DNA from: a virus
IMG/VR virus record: IMGVR_UViG_3300008105_000031
Span: 1-29,379 of that record
Reading direction: 5' to 3' (one strand)
DNA: 29,379 nt
In this document: one piece after another, positions 6,222 to 10,241 of the stretch
How positions within the stretch are numbered: position 1 is the first letter of the stretch
Layout: each line of letters starts with the position of its first letter
Notes under the pieces: model-generated
Database searches by the model: none
Told to the model about the DNA's origin: nothing
Seen by the model: the letters and a program-made list of their open reading frames with translations, nothing else
Position numbers and translations under genes: made by a program

Positions 6222-6901
6222 TAGATCATCTCCTCTATGACTCTGCGTTTTGAATAAGTAAGCCGCATATTGCTTTTTAACCGGGCGTTAAATTGCTCTA
6301 TTTTTTCAGAAACGGCTTGTTCAAAGCGTGTTGCGGCCTCAATAATTGCGCCCTGTATTTCAAGGTCTGGCTCTACTGGAAGTGCAAGCATGTGCATTCC
6401 CCCACAGTATGAAATAAAGTCGCACCATTTACGCTCTGAAACCAAAAGCCCTGTTTGAATTTGAACTTTAAACTCGTCTGGGACAACGCCTTCAACAATG
6501 GTTTGTAATTGAAATTTTTGCTTGCGTGATTTTCCCTCAATAAGACCTTCGGTTCCTACAAGGCCATCTGGGGAATAACCAATAGTAAAACCCCATTTGT
6601 TATTAGTAATAAAGCCAATATCGTGAAGATTTTTTCCATAATTATAATAATACTCTTCTTTGAAAAAAGCTTCGTCGTTTTGGCCTCTAATCATATCAAC
6701 GGTGATATATTCAGGTTCGATGTAGTTGGTGATGCGTTGTGCGGCTATTTCCAAAACAAGATCGCGAGACGTTTTGTTATCAGCAATTTTAAATGTAGAA
6801 GTCAAAATATCCTTCATCTTGCTTGCCGTTAGCACACCACAGCGCAATGCAAGCCATTCGTCCGAACCTTGGAAAACGTCGGCGTGGTAAGTGATGGTCA
6901 T
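6221..6901 (-). CDS. YqaJ-type phage recombination exonuclease
   Basis: A 226-residue protein of the YqaJ viral recombinase family (PF09588), related to lambda exonuclease. Visible motifs: QGSDEWLALRCGVLTASK (11-28), where the S/T-A-S motif ends the first helix pair; the PD-(D/E)XK core, with D112 in GYSPDG and E122-x-K124 in LIEGK; and QIQTGLL (147-153) with the downstream W-C-D pattern. It would resect double-stranded DNA ends 5' to 3' for annealing-type recombination, perhaps feeding concatemer formation. ATGA overlap with the upstream gene and TAATG with the OB-like partner suggest the two products are made together. Confidence 0.9.
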   Translation of the reverse strand: MTITYHADVFQGSDEWLALRCGVLTASKMKDILTSTFKIADNKTSRDLVLEIAAQRITNYIEPEYITVDMIRGQNDEAFFKEEYYYNYGKNLHDIGFITNNKWGFTIGYSPDGLVGTEGLIEGKSRKQKFQLQTIVEGVVPDEFKVQIQTGLLVSERKWCDFISYCGGMHMLALPVEPDLEIQGAIIEAATRFEQAVSEKIEQFNARLKSNMRLTYSKRRVIEEMI

Positions 6902-7053
6902 TTCAATGTTTCCTTAATATCTTCCATGGCTTTTTTGATCTCTTTAATTGCCTTAAGAAAAACTCTGTTCATGCTGTCTTGAGCTTGGAATGTCTCTCCA
7001 ATTTCTTGCAGCGCAAACGTTATTTCCTTTTTTAAATTTTCAATGTCACTCAT
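6898..7053 (-). CDS. Small coiled-coil protein, 51 aa
   Basis: A 51-residue protein starting MSDIENLKKEITFALQEIGE, with heptad-like hydrophobic spacing over most of its length and a Lys-rich end (KAIKEIKKAMEDIKETLK). A strong AAAGGAG lies 7-8 bases before the ATG, and its stop overlaps the exonuclease start as ATGA (6898-6901). It may be an accessory or dimerisation partner of the exonuclease, but no family is recognised. Confidence 0.7.
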   Translation of the reverse strand: MSDIENLKKEITFALQEIGETFQAQDSMNRVFLKAIKEIKKAMEDIKETLK

Positions 7054-7054
7054 T

Positions 7055-7168
7055 TTAACGTCTCCTTTGATGCGGCGCGTGGCCTAAGGTTTTAAGTGCA
7101 AATCTCCAAGCCATGCGCAGTGGAAAGCGCAACCGCCTGTAGTAGAAAAACTGGCGAAGGATAATCAC
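7055..7168 (-). CDS. Very small basic protein, GTG start
   Basis: A 37-residue product read from a GTG that overlaps the previous stop as GTGA (7165-7168). It starts (M)IILRQFFYYRRLRFPLR and contains about 10 Arg/Lys, with aromatic clusters. Very basic peptides of this kind occur in phage early operons, and the RFPLRMAWR-type pattern looks familiar, though without an assigned role. Its stop lies 1 base before the next gene's ATG and its last codons carry that gene's AAAGGAG. A longer reading from an upstream ATG would overlap the preceding gene widely and is less likely. Confidence 0.55.
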   Translation of the reverse strand: MIILRQFFYYRRLRFPLRMAWRFALKTLGHAPHQRRR

Positions 7169-7470
7169 AGTGGCCCCCCGCCTAACGCTGTAGGAAGTAT
7201 CTGCGGCAACCAACCGGATATTTCCAACCTGGCTATTGCGCTTCCGGCAATCATTGCCAAGGCAACGGCAAGCCAAATTTTTGAATTACTGTGCTTGCGT
7301 TCAAACACTTTGCCGTCGGCCATAAGATACTGCGAGTAAGCATGGAAACCTTCCCCGTCACGAGCTGCCTTAGCTTTCAGTGTCATCCTGTGCAACATCT
7401 CATCGGGCGTTAGCTGTGTGCCGTCGGCCTCTTTGTCCCAGCTAACAAAACGGCGGTTGTTTGTGTTCAT
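7165..7470 (-). CDS. Membrane-anchored protein, 101 aa
   Basis: I start at 7470 (MNTNNRRFVSWDKEADGTQ), because AAGGAGG lies ideally upstream and the ATG shares a base with the previous stop. The 75-base longer reading overlaps that gene without a ribosome site. The soluble N-terminal ~65 residues end in a basic patch (FERKHSNSK), followed by one hydrophobic helix (IWLAVALAMIAGSAIARL), so it probably sits in the inner membrane with its N-terminus inside. Unknown family. Confidence 0.7.
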   Translation of the reverse strand: MNTNNRRFVSWDKEADGTQLTPDEMLHRMTLKAKAARDGEGFHAYSQYLMADGKVFERKHSNSKIWLAVALAMIAGSAIARLEISGWLPQILPTALGGGPL

Positions 7471-7646
7471 CACACTTCCTCCTTGTTGATAATATCTAAA
7501 GCCTCTTGCGCTCTCGCGGCCATTTCTACGGCTAAGTCTTTCCAAGCATTTTTACTGGAAGAGTATCTGTCTAAGCCGTCAGCACAGTAATGATTCGCAA
7601 TTGCCCTTAATGCATCTAAGGCCGTTTCAAATTGTTCGTTGTTCAT
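7470..7646 (-). CDS. Hypothetical protein, 58 aa
   Basis: A 58-residue helical protein starting MNNEQFETALDALRAIANHY and ending ARAQEALDIINKEEV. The ATG overlaps the upstream stop as ATGA (7643-7646), and the last codons (AACAAGGAGGAAGTG) carry the strong ribosome site for the next gene, so the two are tightly linked. No family recognised. Confidence 0.7.
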   Translation of the reverse strand: MNNEQFETALDALRAIANHYCADGLDRYSSSKNAWKDLAVEMAARAQEALDIINKEEV

Positions 7647-7861
7647 GACTGCACCTCCCCATAAAAAAGGATATGGGAATCTTCCTTGCGTTGATTAGTG
7701 GTTATCAGGTCTAAGTTGCCCCGTAACCCAGAGCAGTCGCCCAGTAGCCCTGTGCAGTTGCCCCGCATTTCGGGGTTTGTGCCAAGAATTTTTACCCCAT
7801 CAACATAATGGTACAATTCTTGTGTGTAGAAAATTTTTAATGGTTTATTGTTGGTGCTCAT
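7643..7861 (-). CDS. Short protein with a GNCTGL/GDCSGL repeat
   Basis: A 72-residue protein. Residues 34-50 read GNCTGLLGDCSGLRGNL, i.e. a seven-residue unit of the form G-(N/D)-C-(S/T)-G-L-(L/R) repeated, followed by DL. Repeats of this GDxSGLxG type occur in phage and bacterial hypothetical proteins and suggest a tiny beta-solenoid; two Cys face the same position. The flanks are unremarkable (FYTQELYHYVDGVKILG before and HILFYGEV after). Coupled by ATGA at both ends. Function unknown; a longer homologue might show more units. Confidence 0.7.
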   Translation of the reverse strand: MSTNNKPLKIFYTQELYHYVDGVKILGTNPEMRGNCTGLLGDCSGLRGNLDLITTNQRKEDSHILFYGEVQS

Positions 7862-8061
7862 GACTCTACTCCTAACTTTTGGGCTATCCTTGATATTTTC
7901 CAGTTAAGGTTTTTTAATCTTAACTGTGCGTCTATTTTTTCATCGCCAGCAAGATCAAAGTTTTTAAGAAAAATACTTTGCAATTCTCGCTCCATAAACA
8001 AACCTTTTAGGGAAAGTGAAATACAGTTGGCGTTGTCGATAAGTTTCTGGGCGGGGTTCAT
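7858..8061 (-). CDS. Small helical protein, paralogue of 3284-3424
   Basis: A 67-residue protein starting MNPAQKLIDNANCISLSLK and ending QKLGVES. Its first 15 and last 6 residues match the 46-residue product of 3284-3424, with a longer middle here. An exact 13-base DNA match lies at the equivalent place near the 3' ends. ATGA overlaps at 8058-8061 and 7858-7861. Function unknown; the repeated appearance in one operon suggests duplication followed by loss or gain of the middle. Confidence 0.65.
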   Translation of the reverse strand: MNPAQKLIDNANCISLSLKGLFMERELQSIFLKNFDLAGDEKIDAQLRLKNLNWKISRIAQKLGVES

Positions 8062-8456
8062 GGCCGCACCTCGTCGTTAAACATATCTGGAACCACTCGG
8101 TCGTACCAATGACCATGCTTTGATGTATCAATCCCGGCTTTTGCCATTGCGGCTCGAAAAACAGAGCGCATCAATTCGGCAATTTCTTTATCTGTGCCTG
8201 TTCTAAATTTGGTATCAAGTAACGCCCATGATGCTGGGCTTTCTGAATCTCCGCGTAGTCGTTTAGCTTCAGAATGCAAAAAAATATCTTCATTAAAAAA
8301 ATAATCTTGCAAAGCATCTACGCGATTTTTTGTAGCCGTCAAATCTTCATAATCTAACCACATCTGGGCTTCTTTATCAAATCCCATTTCTTCCATTTCA
8401 GCAACGTGATCATCGTACTGGCGATCAAGAGCGTTTTCGTAGGCTTCTGGCGACAT
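8058..8456 (-). CDS. First gene of the leftward operon, hypothetical
   Basis: A 132-residue acidic protein starting MSPEAYENALDRQYDDHVAEM. The start at 8456 has GAGGAAGG upstream. A longer reading from 8513 would place its start inside the strong promoter at 8483-8510, so it is rejected. The sequence is helical, rich in Glu/Asp, with no metal site or membrane helix, and ends HGHWYDRVVPDMFNDEVRP. As the first early product transcribed leftward, it is a candidate host-takeover or anti-defence protein, by position only. Confidence 0.7.
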   Translation of the reverse strand: MSPEAYENALDRQYDDHVAEMEEMGFDKEAQMWLDYEDLTATKNRVDALQDYFFNEDIFLHSEAKRLRGDSESPASWALLDTKFRTGTDKEIAELMRSVFRAAMAKAGIDTSKHGHWYDRVVPDMFNDEVRP

Positions 8457-8482
8457 GGCGGTGTTTCCTTCCTCTTGCCCCC

Positions 8483-8510
8483 ATAATAGTGCCGCTATGG
8501 CTATTGTCAA
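8483..8510 (-). promoter_or_regulatory. Strong sigma70-like promoter for the leftward operon
   Basis: Read on the minus strand: a perfect -35 TTGACA (8510-8505), a 16-base spacer and -10 TATTAT (8488-8483). The predicted transcript start near 8476 leaves room for the GAGGAAGG ribosome site and the ATG at 8456. The nearest operator-like palindrome (8517-8535) begins 7 bases upstream of the -35 box, so a bound regulator could block or assist polymerase. Confidence 0.75.
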
Positions 8511-8516
8511 CAATTA

Positions 8517-8535
8517 TTTTACATAGGATGTAAAA
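8517..8535. promoter_or_regulatory. Operator-like palindrome 1
   Basis: TTTTACATAGGATGTAAAA is a perfect 8-base inverted repeat around a 3-base centre. It is the first of three related sites (core TTACAT-N3-ATGTAA) centred at 8526, 8547 and 8569, i.e. 21-22 bases or two helical turns apart, on one face of the DNA. Probable binding sites for the Cro-like protein encoded alongside. Confidence 0.75.
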
Positions 8536-8539
8536 AAAA

Positions 8540-8554
8540 TTACACCTTGTGTAA
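8540..8554. promoter_or_regulatory. Operator-like palindrome 2
   Basis: TTACACCTTGTGTAA is a perfect 6-base inverted repeat around a 3-base centre. It differs from site 1 at the symmetric inner position (C/G for T/A), as seen among operators of different affinity in lambda-like control regions. Confidence 0.75.
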
Positions 8555-8561
8555 ATATATT

Positions 8562-8576
8562 ATACATGGTATGTAA
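8562..8576. promoter_or_regulatory. Operator-like palindrome 3
   Basis: ATACATGGTATGTAA, with a perfect 5-base inverted repeat TACAT/ATGTA around GGT. It lies 20 bases before the start of the Cro-like gene and overlaps AT-rich sequence (TATTATACAT) that may serve as the -10 region of the rightward promoter. I could not settle on one rightward -35/-10 pair. Confidence 0.65.
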
Positions 8577-8596
8577 CACTTATAAAGTGAGGAAAT

Positions 8597-8788
8597 ATGA
8601 AATTAGCAGACTACCTAGAGAAAGAAGGCATCTCCCAATTAGAGTTTGCCGATCTTATTGGTTCAACATCAGCAACGGTGAGCAGAATAGTACACGGCGG
8701 CCAAAACCCGTCGTTAGCCTTGATGATTAAAATTAAAGAAGTCACCAAAGGTAAAGTAAAACCTAACGATTTTATTGAAAAGGAATGA
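8597..8788 (+). CDS. Cro-like helix-turn-helix regulator
   Basis: A 63-residue protein made almost only of a HTH_3/XRE domain: LADYLEKEGISQLEFADLIG, then STSATVSRIVHGGQNPSLAL, which is the helix-turn-helix (about residues 13-45). There is no C-terminal oligomerisation or cleavage domain, so it is the size of Cro rather than of a CI-type repressor. It probably binds the three palindromes just upstream and controls both divergent early operons. GTGAGGAAAT gives a good ribosome site. No CI-like partner gene is seen in the window, so the state of lysogeny control is open. Confidence 0.88.
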   Translation: MKLADYLEKEGISQLEFADLIGSTSATVSRIVHGGQNPSLALMIKIKEVTKGKVKPNDFIEKE

Positions 8789-8790
8789 CC

Positions 8791-9000
8791 ATGACACAGT
8801 GGCAGCCAATAGACACCGCGCCTAGGGAAACTTGGGTGCTTATTTTAACCAGTGATGGTATTTTTGAGGCAAGGCTTGATGGCAGGGGGCTTTGGGAAGC
8901 GCCTGATCCCGGTGGTGGGGGCACATGTATTGTTGGTTGCGACCCGACACAGTGGCAGCCTTTATTGCCACCCCCAGAACCAACCGAGCAAGGAGAATGA
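8791..9000 (+). CDS. DUF551-like small protein with WQP motifs
   Basis: A protein of 69 residues with TQWQPIDTAPRETWVLIL at the start and TQWQPLLPPPEP at the end. The pair of W-Q-P elements, IDTAP and the central GLWEAPDPGGGG are typical of DUF551-type proteins often found in phage early regions; function unknown. AAAAGGA is 6 bases upstream of the ATG at 8791. An ATG at 8785 in the same frame overlaps the regulator's stop but is too close to this site. Confidence 0.75.
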   Translation: MTQWQPIDTAPRETWVLILTSDGIFEARLDGRGLWEAPDPGGGGTCIVGCDPTQWQPLLPPPEPTEQGE

Positions 9001-9002
9001 CC

Positions 9003-9179
9003 ATGACCATCCCCAACAGCAAACTAACCAGCATTGTTGAGCGCGTCGAGCGTATCAATGAAGACGCGGAAATTCTCAAGCAAGACCTAAAAGAGGTTTT
9101 TGCAGAAGCAAAAGCGGACGGCGTAGATATTGTGGTGCTTAACCGGGTAGACAAAGCCCGCAAAGCCGGGGAGGAATAG
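9003..9179 (+). CDS. Truncated GapR-like (DUF2312) protein
   Basis: A 58-residue protein whose first ~40 residues, NSKLTSIVERVERINEDAEI followed by LKQDLKEVFAEAKADG, match the N-terminal helix of DUF2312/GapR (PF10073), an alphaproteobacterial nucleoid protein that clamps overtwisted DNA ahead of polymerases. Family members usually run 75-90 residues. Here the second helix is shortened and diverges (VDIVVLNRVDKARKAGEE), and the last helix is missing. AAGGAG sits 7 bases before the ATG at 9003. The loss of the C-terminal part could give a dominant-negative or purely dimeric form; this is inference. Confidence 0.8.
   Translation: MTIPNSKLTSIVERVERINEDAEILKQDLKEVFAEAKADGVDIVVLNRVDKARKAGEE
9162..9179 (+). 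repeat. 18-base repeat carrying stop codon and ribosome site, copy 1
   Basis: AAAGCCGGGGAGGAATAG encodes the end KAGEE-stop of the GapR-like gene and supplies GGGGAGGAA for the next gene at 9182. An identical copy with the same role lies at 9377-9394. Confidence 0.85.
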
Positions 9180-9181
9180 TT

Positions 9182-9394
9182 ATGGCATACTCGATTGATT
9201 TTATCTCACTAAATCAACAATCCTCACAGTTAAGAATCCACGCAAAATTTGGGGATTTGGGCGCGACTTGGGTGCACACTGAAATACCTAAGTCTTTTTA
9301 TGATGCGATACTGGAGCTTGCCGAGTTGGAAGTAAAGGCGCACGAGGCAAAAATGAAAATGGCCTTGCTGGCCGAAAAAGCCGGGGAGGAATAG
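9182..9394 (+). CDS. Hypothetical protein, 70 aa
   Basis: Starts MAYSIDFISLNQQSSQLRIH, with a beta-rich N-terminal half and a helical C-terminal half (DAILELAELEVKAHEAKMKM). Not recognised. Its last five codons and stop are identical at DNA level to those of the preceding GapR-like gene (KAGEE), so one gene end has probably been copied. GGGGAGGAA just upstream is a strong ribosome site. Confidence 0.65.
   Translation: MAYSIDFISLNQQSSQLRIHAKFGDLGATWVHTEIPKSFYDAILELAELEVKAHEAKMKMALLAEKAGEE
9377..9394 (+). repeat. 18-base repeat carrying stop codon and ribosome site, copy 2
   Basis: Identical to 9162-9179 and again at the end of a gene. Here the ribosome site GGGGAGGAA leads to the ATG of a 17-codon open frame at 9397, which overlaps the start of the DUF1064 gene. 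Confidence 0.85.
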
Positions 9395-9396
9395 CC

Positions 9397-9450
9397 ATGC
9401 CAAAAGGCTATTGGAGAATAAGTCATGACCGACCGCATGACCGCCGCTGA
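9397..9450 (+). CDS. Possible 17-aa leader peptide or gene remnant
   Basis: A short frame (MPKGYWRISHDRPHDRR) with an excellent ribosome site, GGGGAGGAATAGCC, before the ATG. It runs past the start of the next gene (9425) in another frame, so ribosomes finishing it would end near that gene's second ATG at 9437. It may be a coupling peptide. Its first residues also look like the opening of DUF1330 proteins (M-x-KGYW), so a decayed gene is an alternative; both readings are tentative. Confidence 0.3.
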   Translation: MPKGYWRISHDRPHDRR

Positions 9451-9829
9451 ATATCAGGCTCTTACAAAAACCAAGCCTAAGAAACGGTCAAAATACGGCA
9501 ACGTACGCACAGAGTACGGGGGCAGGACATACCACAGCAAGGCAGAGGCGGCCACAGCGGCGTTGCTAGACGGCCTACAGCGTGTTGGCAAAATTCGTAG
9601 CTGGCTACCACAACAACCCAGCTTCCCCATGCCCGGCGGCGGAAAATACACAGCGGACTTTCTGATTTTTGTTACGGATGACCATTATCACGTTCACGAT
9701 ACCAAAGGTTATGACACGGCGGAAAGCAAACTAAAGCGCAACTACGTCAAGGAAAAGTACGGTGTTTTTATTACCACAACAGACAGTGACCTGATTGAAG
9801 TGGTGGAACATTTGTACCTTTTAACTTGA
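9425..9829 (+). CDS. DUF1064 nuclease-like protein
   Basis: A 134-residue protein matching the DUF1064 family (PF06356) of phage proteins: KRSKYGNVRTEYGGRTYHSK then AEAATAALLDGLQRVGKI, and later GKYTADFLIFV with HVHDTKGYDT. The arrangement of a conserved Glu in SKAEA, the Asp of ADF and the D-x-K of HDTKG resembles a PD-(D/E)XK nuclease core, as in Holliday-junction or VRR-type enzymes, so DNA cleavage during replication or recombination is likely. Start at 9425 follows GGAG; 9437 is an alternative. It lies just before the structured leader and replication genes. Confidence 0.8.
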   Translation: MTDRMTAAEYQALTKTKPKKRSKYGNVRTEYGGRTYHSKAEAATAALLDGLQRVGKIRSWLPQQPSFPMPGGGKYTADFLIFVTDDHYHVHDTKGYDTAESKLKRNYVKEKYGVFITTTDSDLIEVVEHLYLLT

Positions 9830-9852
9830 TTTTAATCACCGCTTGGTATAGC
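9826..9852 (+). promoter_or_regulatory. Possible promoter with extended -10
   Basis: TTGATT (9826-9831, overlapping the DUF1064 stop), a 15-base spacer and TATAGC (9847-9852) preceded by TGG, an extended -10 element. A transcript from about 9860 would begin with the GGGGGCT run of the structured region that follows. The spacer is short, so the call is weak. Confidence 0.35.
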
Positions 9853-9861
9853 GTTTTATAG

Positions 9862-9952
9862 GGGGCTCGGCTTTGCAAGGCCGCATACCCAATCTTTCCT
9901 TCGTCGGACGGGTTAGCCCCTTACCTTTTAACAGACGAGGGAGAGACGAAGG
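9862..9952 (+). ncRNA. Structured 5' leader before the replication genes
   Basis: This gap holds several matching stems. GGGGCT (9862-9867) pairs with AGCCCC (9915-9920). Inside it is the hairpin CGGCTTTGCAAGGCCG (9868-9883, 6 pairs, one G-U), plus ACCC/GGGT (9887-9890 with 9910-9913). An alternative long-range pairing, CCTTCGTC (9898-9905) with GACGAAGG (9945-9952), would hide the ribosome site of the gene at 9958. TTTTAAC (9926-9932) with GTTAAAA (9952-9958) is a third option. The competing folds look like a translational switch, but no known riboswitch class is recognised. Confidence 0.45.
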
Positions 9953-9957
9953 TTAAA

Positions 9958-10239
9958 ATGATTGCTTACCCTAAGGATCAATCCTTAAAAGAGTGCGTTG
10001 GCTATGTTCTTCAGAAAATGGACAGGCGCGACGAAGATTTTGGAAAGCTTACTTTTGTTTATTGGAGGCTTTATTGCGATTCTAATCTATTTCGTGAAGA
10101 TGAGATAGAGTATGTAGATAAAATTATAGAACCGTATATGCGCGATTTAATTAGTCGCGGCCTTTTCCCGCCTAAGAAACCTTTTTCTTTGAAAAAAGAA
10201 GGCAATGTTATTTATCTTTACGAAAATAAGGATAAATAA
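9958..10239 (+). CDS. Hypothetical protein before the replication initiator
   Basis: A 93-residue protein starting MIAYPKDQSLKECVGYVLQK, helical, with charged and aromatic patches (KLTFVYWRLYCDSN) and a basic C-terminus. Not recognised. GAAGG lies 5 bases before the ATG and could be masked by the upstream stem. It lies 2 bases before the initiator gene in the same direction, so a replication role is plausible by position. Confidence 0.65.
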   Translation: MIAYPKDQSLKECVGYVLQKMDRRDEDFGKLTFVYWRLYCDSNLFREDEIEYVDKIIEPYMRDLISRGLFPPKKPFSLKKEGNVIYLYENKDK

Positions 10240-10241
10240 CA

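Noticed and set aside
8457-8513. Longer N-terminus of the first leftward gene (start at 8513)
   Set aside because: It would begin within or upstream of the strong promoter at 8483-8510, so the codons could not be transcribed from it. The ATG at 8456 has a proper ribosome site.
9861-9920. tRNA-like fold in the leader
   Set aside because: The stems do not make a cloverleaf: no CCA end, no proper anticodon or T arm. Kept only as a structured leader.
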